64,000 nt of DNA, taken from Candidatus Bipolaricaulota bacterium (GTDB taxonomy: Bacteria; Bipolaricaulota; Bipolaricaulia; UBA7950; UBA9294). The notes beneath the pieces were generated by a model that did no database searches, was not told the origin of the DNA, and was given only the letters and a program-made list of their open reading frames with translations. The translations under genes and the position numbers were made by a program. Where the stretch lies: NCBI GenBank assembly GCA_028278555.1, contig JANQEA010000064.1, positions 186,001 to 250,000 on the forward strand. The letters run 5' to 3'. Positions within the stretch are counted from its first letter, which is position 1, and each line of letters begins with the position of its first letter. Below are positions 50,314-59,870 of this stretch, one piece after another.

Positions 50314-50915
50314 TCACTCCCCTCCTCGGCGCGGTCCGTCATCGCCGCCCACTCGGATCGCGTAATCGAGTACTTCACCCAGCGGCGCTGCGCGTCGTCC
50401 CACTCCGGAAACTCATCCTGGTCGAGCGTGCCTTCCTCCTCGACGCGCATCCCGAGCGCCTCCATCACCCGGCGCGACCGATCGTTTCCCACAAGCGTGT
50501 CGGCAACGATCTTCTCGACGCCGAACTCGGTGAATCCCTTCTCGAGCAACCCGCGGGATCCCTCGGTCGCGTAGTGCTTCCCCCATGCCGCGGGGATCAG
50601 CCGGTAGCCGAGCTCGATCTCGCTTGGATTCGTTCGGTACGGGCGGAAGTGGAACCAACCGATGAACGAATCCGCCGCCTTCTCGATCGCCGCCCAGAAG
50701 CCATACCGATCCCCGTAGCGGAACTGATGATCGAGGTAGTGCGGCAGCACACGGGTCGCGATCTCCTCGCGGGTATGCGTTTGGCCGCTGTTCAGGTACC
50801 GCATCACTTCCGGGTCGGAATCGAGCGCGTACAGGTTGTCAATGTCGCTTTCGTCCATCCGCCGGAGGATCAGCCGCTCGGTCTCGAGATAGACATTCGC
50901 CGGATCCAGCGCCAT
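50310..50915 (-). CDS. RimJ/RimL-type GNAT acetyltransferase
   Basis: 201 residues. Typical start ETERLILRRMDESD, GWFHFRP-ELGYRLIPAAWGKHYATEG acetyl-CoA region and VGNDRSRRVMEALGM. Members acetylate ribosomal protein N-termini or amino-sugar and antibiotic amines. It lies 3 nt after the membrane-anchored protein gene and overlaps the C_GCAxxG_C_C gene. Confidence 0.88.
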   Translation of the reverse strand: MALDPANVYLETERLILRRMDESDIDNLYALDSDPEVMRYLNSGQTHTREEIATRVLPHYLDHQFRYGDRYGFWAAIEKAADSFIGWFHFRPYRTNPSEIELGYRLIPAAWGKHYATEGSRGLLEKGFTEFGVEKIVADTLVGNDRSRRVMEALGMRVEEEGTLDQDEFPEWDDAQRRWVKYSITRSEWAAMTDRAEEGSE

Positions 50916-50918
50916 ATC

Positions 50919-51356
50919 CTACTTCCAGAAGTGCCAGAACTTCCTCGGCACGAGCTCGGCGCTGACTTCGCCGTCCTCGATCCGGAGGTTGAAATCCATC
51001 GTGTGGACCGCGCCGGTCCGAACGTCGGTCAGAACGCACTCGGCGCTCGCCCGGCCGCTCAACCGCCCGTCGGTCAAGGAGAACTCGACGTCCCCGAGAT
51101 TGACGCGCAGATCGGTCAGCGAGAGGACGACATCGGCCGTCGCTTCGTCGGAGACGATCCGGATGTCCCGATCCCCGAGGATCACGTGCAGCTCGCTCTC
51201 GAAATCGATACCGCCTGATGAGGACGGCTCGTCCCCAACCCGAACGGCGACCGTCTCCACGCCGGCGAGCGGGTCGGCCGCCGGCCAAAGGAGGATGACG
51301 ACCACGGCGATGGCAACCGCCGCAAGCCCACCCCCTATCCATGTTCGCTGCTTCAT
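50919..51356 (-). CDS. Membrane-anchored protein of unknown function
   Basis: 145 residues: an N-terminal membrane helix (about 7-24), then an extracytoplasmic beta domain of about 110 residues with alternating strands (ELHVILGDRDIRIVSDEATADVVLSL, LSGRASAECVL). No family recognised. GGGGGAATCTG precedes ATG 51356. First gene of the four-gene group to 49421. Divergent from the TlpA-like gene. Confidence 0.65.
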   Translation of the reverse strand: MKQRTWIGGGLAAVAIAVVVILLWPAADPLAGVETVAVRVGDEPSSSGGIDFESELHVILGDRDIRIVSDEATADVVLSLTDLRVNLGDVEFSLTDGRLSGRASAECVLTDVRTGAVHTMDFNLRIEDGEVSAELVPRKFWHFWK

Positions 51357-51443
51357 CAGATTCCCCCTTGTCTTTCCCTCGTCACGCGTCGATGATTGAT
51401 GGGACCTTACCCCGAATCGTGGGTCGAGGAAAGCCGGAGGACG

Positions 51444-52064
51444 ATGGAGAATCGACGAGTTCCGCGATCGAGATTGTGGTGGATGGGTATGACCGGCGTT
51501 GTGCTCGTCGTCGGGGCGATGATCGCGTCGCTCTGTCTCCTGCAGAACGAGCAGCCTGCGCCGTCGACGATCGACACGACCGTCCCCGGCCTCGGTGGAC
51601 CGAGCACACCCGGCTCCTCGACCGACTCCGGCGGTCGAACCGTCGGCCATCGCGTCGGGGACGTCGCGCCGGTCTTCACGCTCCCGGCGCTCGACGGTAA
51701 GCCGATCGCCCTCTCGGACTATCGGGGGCGTCTCGTCATTCTTGACTTCTGGGCGAGCTGGTGCGTCCCCTGTCGTCTGTCGATGCCCTCGCTCGCCGCG
51801 ATGGCCGAGGAACTCGGCGAGGACGTCGTCCTCGTCGGTGTCAGTCTCGACCGATCCGAGGTCGACGCCCGATCGTACGTCGACACGCGGGACTACACGA
51901 ACCTGATCGCCCTGTACGGCTCGCTGAGCGCAGCACGCGCCGTCGCCGACGACTACGGCGTTCGCGGGATCCCTCGAACATTCGTGATCGACCGAGAGGG
52001 CGTCGTCCGCTTCGCTGGACACCCGAATCTCCTGAAGCGCGCGACGATCGAAGCCTTCCTCTGA
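51444..52064 (+). CDS. TlpA/ResA-like membrane-anchored thioredoxin
   Basis: 206 residues. An N-terminal membrane anchor (about 12-33), a Gly/Ser/Pro linker, and a thioredoxin domain with WASWCVPC (active CVPC) and the cis-proline GIPRTFVIDREG. The CxPC type suits reduction of periplasmic disulfides, for example apocytochrome c or other exported proteins. It could receive electrons from the CcdA-type protein at 13219-14358. GGAGG lies shortly before ATG 51444. Confidence 0.9.
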   Translation: MENRRVPRSRLWWMGMTGVVLVVGAMIASLCLLQNEQPAPSTIDTTVPGLGGPSTPGSSTDSGGRTVGHRVGDVAPVFTLPALDGKPIALSDYRGRLVILDFWASWCVPCRLSMPSLAAMAEELGEDVVLVGVSLDRSEVDARSYVDTRDYTNLIALYGSLSAARAVADDYGVRGIPRTFVIDREGVVRFAGHPNLLKRATIEAFL

Positions 52065-52099
52065 AGCCAACCGAGCACAAGCGAAAGGAGCCACAACAC

Positions 52100-53590
52100 G
52101 TGGACACCCGAACGACGTACATCGACCTCCTCAAGGAACTCGGCAAACTGAACTCGGCCGTCGCTCTCCTCACGTGGGACGAGGAGACCCACATGCCGAA
52201 GAAGGGGCTCGACCTCCGCGCCGAGACGGTCGGCAAGCTTTCGCGGATGGCGTTCGAGCTGTCGATCAGCGACGAGCTCGGCCGCTGCATCGAGGATCTC
52301 GAGGGGCGCGACGACCTGACCGAACGGGAATCCGCGAGCCTCCGCGTCGTCGGCAAGGAGTATCGACGGAGCAAGGCCGTCCCCCCGGCCCTCTTCGAGG
52401 AGTTCACGATCGCCCAGTCGAAGAGCCAAGCCGCGTGGGGTGAGGCGAAGCGGACGTCCGACTTCGCGCTCTTCCAGCCTCATCTCGAGAAGATGGTCGA
52501 CTACACCCGCCGGTTCGCCGACCTCTATGGGTACGACGACTCGCCGTACGACGCGCTCCTCGGCCGCTACGAGCCGGGGATGACGACCGCCCGACTCCGC
52601 GAGATCATCCGACCGCTCCGCGAGCGGCTCGTCCCGTTCATCGATCGGCTCCTCGGCGAGAAGACGCCGTCGGACGCTTCCGTCCTCGATGGGCGATTCC
52701 CGATCGACCCGCAGCGGACGCTGGCGCGGACGGTCCTCGAGCAGATCGGATACGACTTCGATGCCGGCGCGCTTGACGATACGATGCATCCGTTCACGAC
52801 CCAGATCGCGCCGGGCGATGTCCGCGTCACCAACCGATACCTCGAATCGAATCCCCTCTCGGGGCTCTTCGGCGCCCTGCACGAGGGAGGTCACGCACTC
52901 TACGGGCAAGGGGCGGACGCCGAGCTGTATACCCTTGGCCTGAGCGACGGGGCCTCGTACGGGTTCCACGAATCGCAGTCGCGTCTGATCGAGAATCAGG
53001 TCGGACGGAGCCGACCGTTCTGGACGTTCTTCCGGCCGATCTTCACCGACGCGCTCCCGTCGCTTGCCGGCATTTCAGTCGACGATCTCTATCGAGCGGC
53101 GAACCGCGTCTCCCGATCTCTGATCCGCGTCGAGGCGGACGAGGTGACCTACAACCTTCACATCATGCTCCGTTTCGAGCTCGAGACGAAGCTCCTCGAC
53201 GGTTCGGTCCGCGTCGCCGACCTCCCGGGTCTCTGGAACGATGCGATGGACAGCTACGTCGGGATCCGGCCGACGAACGACGCCGAGGGAGTGATGCAGG
53301 ACGTCCATTGGTCGACCGGCCTGATCGGCTACTTCCCGTCGTACATGCTCGGGAACCTGTACGCCGCGCAGATCTCATGCACACTGCGCGAAGCGATCCC
53401 ATCCTTGGATGAGCAAATCGCTGACGGCGACTTCGGGCCGCTCCTCGAATGGCTCCGCGACAAGATCCACCGCTTCGGAGCGATCTACGAACCGGGCGAG
53501 CTGATCGTTCGGATCACGGGGAAGGATCTGAGCTCCGAGCCGTTCCTCGACTACGTGACCGCGAAGTACTCCGAGATCTATCGTCTGTAG
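52100..53590 (+). CDS. M32 family carboxypeptidase
   Basis: 496 residues, a zinc carboxypeptidase of the Taq/Pfu type. The HEGGH zinc motif is at 261-265, with the third ligand in HESQSR (Glu291). The C-terminal PSYMLGNLYAAQI is conserved. It cleaves C-terminal residues from peptides, which suits amino-acid fermentation. GTG 52100 is the start, with AAAGGAG 9 nt upstream; the frame extends a further 113 residues without support. Confidence 0.94.
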   Translation: MDTRTTYIDLLKELGKLNSAVALLTWDEETHMPKKGLDLRAETVGKLSRMAFELSISDELGRCIEDLEGRDDLTERESASLRVVGKEYRRSKAVPPALFEEFTIAQSKSQAAWGEAKRTSDFALFQPHLEKMVDYTRRFADLYGYDDSPYDALLGRYEPGMTTARLREIIRPLRERLVPFIDRLLGEKTPSDASVLDGRFPIDPQRTLARTVLEQIGYDFDAGALDDTMHPFTTQIAPGDVRVTNRYLESNPLSGLFGALHEGGHALYGQGADAELYTLGLSDGASYGFHESQSRLIENQVGRSRPFWTFFRPIFTDALPSLAGISVDDLYRAANRVSRSLIRVEADEVTYNLHIMLRFELETKLLDGSVRVADLPGLWNDAMDSYVGIRPTNDAEGVMQDVHWSTGLIGYFPSYMLGNLYAAQISCTLREAIPSLDEQIADGDFGPLLEWLRDKIHRFGAIYEPGELIVRITGKDLSSEPFLDYVTAKYSEIYRL

Positions 53591-53604
53591 GCCGATCGCG
53601 CCGA

Positions 53605-54252
53605 TTACTCGTTCGGCTTCCGTCGGCGGATCCGCCGACGCGGCTTCCGCGAGCGACTCTGTCCCTTTCGAGCGGAGATCGGCATCGTCGATTCGGCCGC
53701 CTTCGGCTTGCACATCGCGACCAGCGCGTCGTGGATCGTCTCCGTCTGATACTCGCGGGTCTTCTGCGTAACCGGGATGTAGTCGAACGGGGTTCCGCGA
53801 AGCTGGCGAACGAGGCGCTCCATCTCGGCGAGGCAATGGACCGCACCGTTCCCCGACCCTCCGGCCGCCGCGACGCAGACGACCGGCTTCCCCTCCAGGA
53901 CGCTCTTCGAACCGTCCTTCTTCATCGCTTCGCAGCGGCGGAGCCGGTCGGTGAACGCTTTCATCGCCTCGCTCGGTTCGCCGAAGTAGACCGGGGTCAC
54001 CCAGGCGATGCCCTCCGCTTCCTCGAACATCGTCTGGAGTTCGCCGAAGTCGTCCTCCAGTCGGCAACGATGCTTCGTCCGACAGGGTCCCCATCCGTCT
54101 TCGCAGACGGCGCAGCGGAGGAGGTTGTGGTCGTTCAAGTTGATCAATCGTGCTCGGCTCCGCCCATCGACGACGCCCTGTCGCGCCGCCTCGCCGCACG
54201 CTGCGGTCAAACCTTCCTTGTTCGGTGTGCTCGTTACGATCAGTACCTTCAT
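53605..54252 (-). CDS. Flavodoxin-family NAD(P)H-dependent oxidoreductase with Cys motif and basic tail
   Basis: 215 residues. FMN loop TSTPNKEGLTAACGEA (about 6-21), then the cysteines CAVCEDGWGPCRTKHRC near 46-62, which fit an iron-sulfur or redox-thiol site as in iron-sulfur flavoproteins. VTPVYFGEPSEAMKAFTDR is the second FMN element. The last 25 residues are extremely basic (ARKGQSRSRKPRRRIRRRK), unusual for this family. It lies 61 nt downstream of the hydroxylase large subunit and may pass electrons for it. Confidence 0.82.
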   Translation of the reverse strand: MKVLIVTSTPNKEGLTAACGEAARQGVVDGRSRARLINLNDHNLLRCAVCEDGWGPCRTKHRCRLEDDFGELQTMFEEAEGIAWVTPVYFGEPSEAMKAFTDRLRRCEAMKKDGSKSVLEGKPVVCVAAAGGSGNGAVHCLAEMERLVRQLRGTPFDYIPVTQKTREYQTETIHDALVAMCKPKAAESTMPISARKGQSRSRKPRRRIRRRKPNE

Positions 54253-54313
54253 CGATATCCCTTCCCGCGGCGAGCGCCGCGCGGTGGTCTGAGTTGGTGG
54301 TCGCTCGAATCGG

Positions 54314-56635
54314 CTACGCGGTCGATCCATCTCGGATCGCACGCAGGACACGCTCCGGCGTGAACGGCGTCTCTCTCAATCGCACGCCGACGGCGTCGTA
54401 GACGGCATTGGCGATCGTCGGAATCGGACCGTTGATCCCGATCTCGCCGACCGATTTCGCTCCCATCGGTCCGGTCGGCTCGTACGACTCGACAAGGATC
54501 ACCTCGAGTTTCGGAATGTCGAGCATTCCCGGAATCTTGTAGTCGAACAACGATGGGTTTCGAACGCGGCCGCGCGAGCTGATCAACATCTCCTCGGTCA
54601 GTGCGTAGCCGATTCCGTTGACGATCGCACCCTCCATCTGCCCTTCGGCAAGCACCGGGTTGATCGCCACGCCGCAGTCGACGGCCGCCACGTAGTGGAG
54701 GACCTTGATCCGGCCGGTCTCGGTGTCGACGGCGACCTCGGCGAAGTTGGCGAGGAACGGTGGCGGCGATTCGGTCGGAACGCACGACGCGGTCGCCGCG
54801 ATCTGGAACTGATCCGATTCGTACATCGCCCGCTGACAGACATCCGCCAGCGACAGACTCTTCCCATCCGGCCCGACGACGGACTCGTTCGCCAGCGACA
54901 GCTCGCTCGACGCAACGCCGAGGGCCGACGCGGCGACCTCGAAGATCTGGTCGCGGATCTTCTCCGCTGCACGCTGCACCGCCATCCCCGAGACGTACGT
55001 CGTCGACGACGCGTACGCTCCGACGTCGAACGGCGTGAAGTCGGTGTCGGAGGAGGTCACGAGCATCTTGTCGAGCGGGACGGCGAGGACCTCGGCCGCA
55101 ATCTGGGCGAGGATCGTGTCCGATCCGGTGCCGATGTCGGTCGCGCCGATCAGGAGGTTGAACGACCCGTCTTCGTTCATCTTTAGCGTCGCCGCGGCCA
55201 TATCGATCAACGGGATCCCCGATCCCTGCATCATGATCGACATCCCCACGCCGGGGACCCAGGACCCATCGCGATGCTTCTTCCCCCGCTTCTCGGCCCA
55301 CCCGATCCGCTCGGCACCGACCTGGAGGCAGCGCTCGAGCTCGCAGCTCTTCACCGTTTGTTCGACACCCTCGCGTCCCTCGCCAAGCTTCTCGAAGATC
55401 GGCGAGGTTTCGTCGAGGCGGATATGGTTCAGCCGCCGCAGTTCGATCGGGTCGATCCCGAGGCGCTCGGCGAGTTCGTCCATCGCCGTCTCCAACGGGA
55501 AGTAGCCCTGCGTCGCACCGTAGCCGCGATACGCTCCGGGGACAGGCAGCGTCGTGTAGACAGCCTGACCGAAGAAGTGAGCATTCGGCGCCTTGTTGTA
55601 GAGCGGAAGCGTCTTCGATCCGGTGTTCGCAAGGACGGTCAGACCATGCGCTCCGTAGGCGCCAGTGTTCGAGATCGCCTCCATTTCGATCGCGCGGAGG
55701 ACCCCGTCCTCGCCAGCGCCGAGCTTGACACGGACGCGCATCGGATGCCTCGTCCGAGCCGAGGTGAACTCCTCTTTGCGGGTCAGGCTGATCAGCGCCG
55801 GGCGGCCGGTCCGAAGCGTCACCAGACCGACAATGTCCTCGAGCAGGACCTCTTGCTTCGTCCCGAAGCCGCCGCCGACCCGCGGCTTGATCACCCGGAT
55901 ATCCCGGATCGGGATCCCGAGTGTCTGCGCGACGATCCGACGGACGTGAAATGGAACCTGCGTGCTCGTCCGAAGGATGAGTCGGTCCTCACTGTCGAGG
56001 TAGCTCAGGACAACGTGCGTCTCGATCGGCGTGTGCTGTGCGTACTGCGTTTCACAGACGACCTCCACGACCGCATCGGATCCGTCGAAGCCCGCCTCGA
56101 CGTCGCCGACATCGATGTCGACGTCGGCGACGATGTTCCGCGACGCGTCGTAGATCCCAGTCGAGTCGGGTTCGTCGTGGATCACCGGCGCGCCTTCTCG
56201 GAGGGCGTCGTCGATCGACAGGACCGGCTCGAGCTCCTCGTAGTCGACGCGGATCGCCGCCAGCGCCGCCTCGGCGATCGCTTCCGTCTCCGCGGCAACC
56301 GCAGCGACGCGATCCCCGACGAAGCGGACCTTGTCCTCGAACATCCGCGCGTCGTACGGCGACGGCTCGGGGAATCCCTGGCCTGCCGTCGTGTGCCGCG
56401 TCGGTGGCGTGTTCTCGTGGGTCAGGATGCAGGCGACCCCGTCCATCGCCTCGGCGGCCGACACGTCGATGCTCCGGATCCGCGCGTGCGCCTTCGGGCT
56501 GCCGAGAATCTTGACGTGAAGCGTCTCCGGGAGCCTCAGGTCAGCCACGAAGACCGGTTTGCCGGTGACAAGAGCTCGGCCGTCGACCTTCCGTTCTCCC
56601 TTCCCGACGATCGCGAATTCGGGGCGTTCAGCCAT
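54314..56635 (-). CDS. Xanthine dehydrogenase-type hydroxylase, molybdopterin-binding subunit
   Basis: 773 residues. It holds the molybdenum-pterin site and hydroxylates a purine or aldehyde-like substrate with water. RVGGGFGTKQ (near 253-262), PGAYRGYGATQG and the C-terminal KSVGEIGINGP with the catalytic Glu are present. The context (adenine deaminase, nucleoside transporter) favours hypoxanthine/xanthine as substrate. The small subunits precede it: FAD subunit, then iron-sulfur subunit, with an 8-nt overlap. Other hydroxylases of this family act on nicotinate or CO, and sequence alone does not exclude these. Confidence 0.9.
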   Translation of the reverse strand: MAERPEFAIVGKGERKVDGRALVTGKPVFVADLRLPETLHVKILGSPKAHARIRSIDVSAAEAMDGVACILTHENTPPTRHTTAGQGFPEPSPYDARMFEDKVRFVGDRVAAVAAETEAIAEAALAAIRVDYEELEPVLSIDDALREGAPVIHDEPDSTGIYDASRNIVADVDIDVGDVEAGFDGSDAVVEVVCETQYAQHTPIETHVVLSYLDSEDRLILRTSTQVPFHVRRIVAQTLGIPIRDIRVIKPRVGGGFGTKQEVLLEDIVGLVTLRTGRPALISLTRKEEFTSARTRHPMRVRVKLGAGEDGVLRAIEMEAISNTGAYGAHGLTVLANTGSKTLPLYNKAPNAHFFGQAVYTTLPVPGAYRGYGATQGYFPLETAMDELAERLGIDPIELRRLNHIRLDETSPIFEKLGEGREGVEQTVKSCELERCLQVGAERIGWAEKRGKKHRDGSWVPGVGMSIMMQGSGIPLIDMAAATLKMNEDGSFNLLIGATDIGTGSDTILAQIAAEVLAVPLDKMLVTSSDTDFTPFDVGAYASSTTYVSGMAVQRAAEKIRDQIFEVAASALGVASSELSLANESVVGPDGKSLSLADVCQRAMYESDQFQIAATASCVPTESPPPFLANFAEVAVDTETGRIKVLHYVAAVDCGVAINPVLAEGQMEGAIVNGIGYALTEEMLISSRGRVRNPSLFDYKIPGMLDIPKLEVILVESYEPTGPMGAKSVGEIGINGPIPTIANAVYDAVGVRLRETPFTPERVLRAIRDGSTA

Positions 56636-57104
56636 CGTTCCCGCCCCCCTTCATCGCCGCGGCCGCCTGTTGCACCGCGCGAACCTGCTTGACGTAGCCG
56701 GTGCATCGACAGAGGTTCCCTGACAGCCCCTGGCGGATCTCGTCCTCGGTCGGCTCAGGATTTCGAGAGAGGAGATCGACCGCTCCGATCACCATCCCGG
56801 GCGTGCAATAGCCGCACTGGATCCCGCCCTCGTCGAGGAACGCCTCCTGCACCGGATGGAGGCGGCCGTCCCGTTCGAGGCCCTCCACAGTCGTCACCTC
56901 GCCGCCGTCGGCCTTGGCGGCGAAGACGATGCACGAGTTGACCGCACGACCGTTCAGCAGCACCGCGCAGGCACCGCAGTCGCCCGTCCCGCACCCCGTC
57001 TTCACACCCATGTACCCTTCGCGGCGGAGGAGTTCGAAGAGCCGCTCTCCGGGCTCGATCGCCAGTCTCTTGCTCGTTCCGTTGATCGTCACCGTGATCG
57101 TCAT
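56628..57104 (-). CDS. Xanthine dehydrogenase-type hydroxylase, [2Fe-2S] subunit
   Basis: 158 residues with two clusters: the plant-ferredoxin-type set C38, C43, C46, C58 (GCGTGDCGAC) and the second set C97, C100, C132, C134 (QCGYC, LCRCTGY). It passes electrons from the molybdenum site to FAD. Its ATG overlaps the stop of the FAD subunit gene (ATGA). The 13 extra upstream codons in the frame are not needed. Confidence 0.95.
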   Translation of the reverse strand: MTITVTINGTSKRLAIEPGERLFELLRREGYMGVKTGCGTGDCGACAVLLNGRAVNSCIVFAAKADGGEVTTVEGLERDGRLHPVQEAFLDEGGIQCGYCTPGMVIGAVDLLSRNPEPTEDEIRQGLSGNLCRCTGYVKQVRAVQQAAAAMKGGGNDG

Positions 57105-57952
57105 TCGACCCCTCCCAGCTGCTCCACGATCCGACGGAGACATCGCGACACTCCAACGCGCGTCAGGTCCCGTCGATAGCCGGCCGTCGCCCGACGATCG
57201 TCGCGAGCGTCGATCGTGTCGGCCGCCATCGCGGCGATCCGCTCGATCGTCCCATCGTCAAGCGGCGACCCGTTCAGCGCCTCCTCGACCGGTGTCAGCC
57301 GCGTCGCGAGTGCCGGCGTCCCGCCGATGGAAATCCGGACCGTCTTGCATCGCCCCGACTCGACGGAGAGGAACGCAGCACAGTTGAGAACTGCGACGTC
57401 GAACCCGGTGCTGCTGAACTCCTCGAACGCGCAGGCCGATGCCTTGCCCTCGGCGGGGAGACCGATCTCGGTGATCAGCGGTCGCTCCCCGCTCACCCGC
57501 CGCGCGAAGTACTCGCTCATCGAGAGCCTGCTGGCTTGACCGTCGAAGAGGCTCAGCTCGGCGCCGAGGACGTAGAGGAGGGGAATCACGTCGGACCATG
57601 GATGGGCACTCCCGAGCGTCCCCCCGATCGTCGCGATGTTCCGCTGCAGCGGCGACGCGACCTTCTCGAGGACTTCAACGAGGATCCCGCCGAGGAACGC
57701 CCGCGCCGGCTCAGCCTCGAGGATCTCGGTGAACGTCGTCGTCGCCCCGATCGCCAATCCGCCTTCGTCACGGACGTACGAAAGGTCCAGACCAGTCAGA
57801 TCGACCGCGGCCGTCGTCTCGGGGACGGAATAGAGGAGGGCATCGATCCCCCCGCCGATCGGCTTGGCTCCCTTCCCCCGCTCGGCGAGCACGTTCCACG
57901 CCTCTTCGACGCTCGCCGGCCTGATGTAGTCACGGATATGCGTTGGGACCAC
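57101..57952 (-). CDS. Xanthine dehydrogenase-type hydroxylase, FAD-binding subunit
   Basis: 283 residues of the CoxM/XdhB type. FAD contacts are in AKPIGGGIDALL (near 29-40) and IATIGGTLGSAHPWSDV. It starts with GTG, 15 nt after the adenine deaminase stop. The C-terminal helical domain has normal length. It transfers electrons to NAD+ or a flavoprotein. Confidence 0.92.
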   Translation of the reverse strand: MVPTHIRDYIRPASVEEAWNVLAERGKGAKPIGGGIDALLYSVPETTAAVDLTGLDLSYVRDEGGLAIGATTTFTEILEAEPARAFLGGILVEVLEKVASPLQRNIATIGGTLGSAHPWSDVIPLLYVLGAELSLFDGQASRLSMSEYFARRVSGERPLITEIGLPAEGKASACAFEEFSSTGFDVAVLNCAAFLSVESGRCKTVRISIGGTPALATRLTPVEEALNGSPLDDGTIERIAAMAADTIDARDDRRATAGYRRDLTRVGVSRCLRRIVEQLGGVE

Positions 57953-57967
57953 CCCTTCTTGTTCTCC

Positions 57968-59776
57968 CTACGGATTATCTTCGTCGACGAAGAGTGGCAC
58001 AATCTCGAACGCGTCGACATCGACGAGGCCGCGGTCGGTCAGCCGGAGCTGCGGGATCACCGGGAGGGCGAGGAGCGAGAAGGTCATGAACGCATCCCCC
58101 GCCGTGCACCCGCAGTCGCGAAGTCCTTGATGGATCGTCTCGGCGCGCGCTGCGACTGACTCGATCGGTTCGTCCGACATCAATCCGGCGATCGGCAGCG
58201 GAAGCTCCGCGATCACGTCTTCATCTCGGACGAGGACGACTCCGCCGCCGAGTGCTACGACGCGGTTCGCCGCGTCGGCCATCGCGTCGGGATCGGTCCC
58301 GAGGACGAGGAGATTGTGGCTGTCGTGTGACAGGCTGCTCGCCAACGCGCACTGTCCTTCGAGGCCGAAGCCCCGGACGAACCCGTGCCCGATCCGCCCG
58401 CTCCCGTGGTGTCGCTCGATCACCGCGAGGCGCGCGATATCGCTGCCGGGAGTCGGGGCGACCGTCCCTTCAGCGACCGGAAGTTCGGCCACAACCGCCC
58501 GCGTCGGTGCCTGGTTCTCGATGATTTCGATCACCCGGCAGCGGACCGCTTCGACACCCTCGGGCACCCCGACGGCAAAGTCCGGCGGTCCAAGCCGCCG
58601 ATCGATCCGGACGCTCCGCCGCACGGACTCCGGGTACTCGAACGACCCGATCGTCGTTGCGAGCTTCGCGTTGCGCGCAACCACGTCGCCCGCGGCGATC
58701 ACTTCGGATACGTCGAACCGCTCGAGATCGACGACGAGGAGGATGTCGGCATACCGCCCGGGAGCAACACTCCCGACGTCGCGCCCGACACCGAAGTGCT
58801 CCGCCGTGTTCACGGTCGCCATCTGGATCGCGGTCATCGGGGCGACGCCCTCTCGAATCGCCAACCGGAGGACATCGTCCATGTGCCCTTGGTTCAACAC
58901 CGTCCCGGCATGCCGATCGTCGGTACAGAGGAGGACGCGTCGCGGGTTGATTCCTTCCTCCGTCACCGCCTTGATCTGGGCGGGGAGATCCCGCCAGGCC
59001 GAGCTCTGTCGGACCATCGCGGACATTCCTTGTCGGACTCGCGCAATCACGTCCTCGACTCGCGTTCCTTCATGGCAGTCACTCGGCCCGCCGGCCACAT
59101 ACGCGTGGAACGGTCGGCCGAGGTCGGGCGAAGCGTAATGCCCGCCAACGACTCCTCCGGCCTTCAGCGTCGCGGCGATCTCTGCATGGAGACCTTCGTC
59201 GCCAGCCGCCACGCCGGGGTAGTTCATCACCTCGCCGAGCCCGATGACGCCGCCCCAGCCCATCGCCTCGGCGACCTCGTCCGGTCCGAGCTCCGCCCCG
59301 GACGTCTCCAGCCCGGGGGCCGCCGGGACGCACGAGGGAATCTGAACGTAGATCTGCATCGGTGTCGTCTTCGCCTCGTCGACCATCAGTCGGACACCGG
59401 CGAGTCCGAGGACGTTCGCGATCTCGTGCGGGTCGATGAACGCGCCCGTCGTCCCGCGAGGGAGGACCGCTGCCGCGAAGCTCGACACCGAGAGCATCGT
59501 GCTCTCGACGTGCATATGGGCGTCGAGGAGTCCGGGGACGATGAACCGGCCGTCGGCCTCGATCACCGTCGTCTCCGGTCCGATCATCGGGCCGGCATCC
59601 GGGCCACAATAGGCAATCCGACAGCCGCAGACGGCGACGTCGGTCGCCTCGAGGATCTCACCGGAGAAGACGTTCACCCATCGCCCTCCGCGAAGGACCA
59701 GGTCGGCCGAACGTCGTCCGGCGGCGACCTCAACCAAGGCGCGTGTCATCTCATGCAGTGGCTTTCGCTCGGGCAT
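57968..59776 (-). CDS. ade: Adenine deaminase
   Basis: 602 residues of the bacterial metal-dependent amidohydrolase type, adenine to hypoxanthine and ammonia. DAHMHVEST (near 85-93) gives the first metal ligands, then FIDPHEIANV, the HYASPDL block, LLCTDDRHA and the C-terminal SHDSHNLLVLGTD that is diagnostic for Ade. It lies directly before the hydroxylase genes and after the nucleoside-binding protein, so its product hypoxanthine can feed the hydroxylase. Confidence 0.95.
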   Translation of the reverse strand: MPERKPLHEMTRALVEVAAGRRSADLVLRGGRWVNVFSGEILEATDVAVCGCRIAYCGPDAGPMIGPETTVIEADGRFIVPGLLDAHMHVESTMLSVSSFAAAVLPRGTTGAFIDPHEIANVLGLAGVRLMVDEAKTTPMQIYVQIPSCVPAAPGLETSGAELGPDEVAEAMGWGGVIGLGEVMNYPGVAAGDEGLHAEIAATLKAGGVVGGHYASPDLGRPFHAYVAGGPSDCHEGTRVEDVIARVRQGMSAMVRQSSAWRDLPAQIKAVTEEGINPRRVLLCTDDRHAGTVLNQGHMDDVLRLAIREGVAPMTAIQMATVNTAEHFGVGRDVGSVAPGRYADILLVVDLERFDVSEVIAAGDVVARNAKLATTIGSFEYPESVRRSVRIDRRLGPPDFAVGVPEGVEAVRCRVIEIIENQAPTRAVVAELPVAEGTVAPTPGSDIARLAVIERHHGSGRIGHGFVRGFGLEGQCALASSLSHDSHNLLVLGTDPDAMADAANRVVALGGGVVLVRDEDVIAELPLPIAGLMSDEPIESVAARAETIHQGLRDCGCTAGDAFMTFSLLALPVIPQLRLTDRGLVDVDAFEIVPLFVDEDNP

Positions 59777-59832
59777 CGCCTTCTCTTACTCCCTTGCCTG
59801 CTTACTTCCTTCGCTTCCGGGTGGATAGAGAA

Positions 59833-59860
59833 ACGGCGGCCGCCCGGACGCGACCGCCGT
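59833..59860 (-). terminator. Terminator after the nucleoside-binding protein gene
   Basis: ACGGCGG (59833-59839) and CCGCCGT (59854-59860) form a 7-bp stem around a GC-rich loop; on the minus strand TTTCTCT follows. It lies 11 nt past the stop and may partly separate the transporter from ade. Confidence 0.6.
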
Positions 59861-59870
59861 ACGGTTCAGA

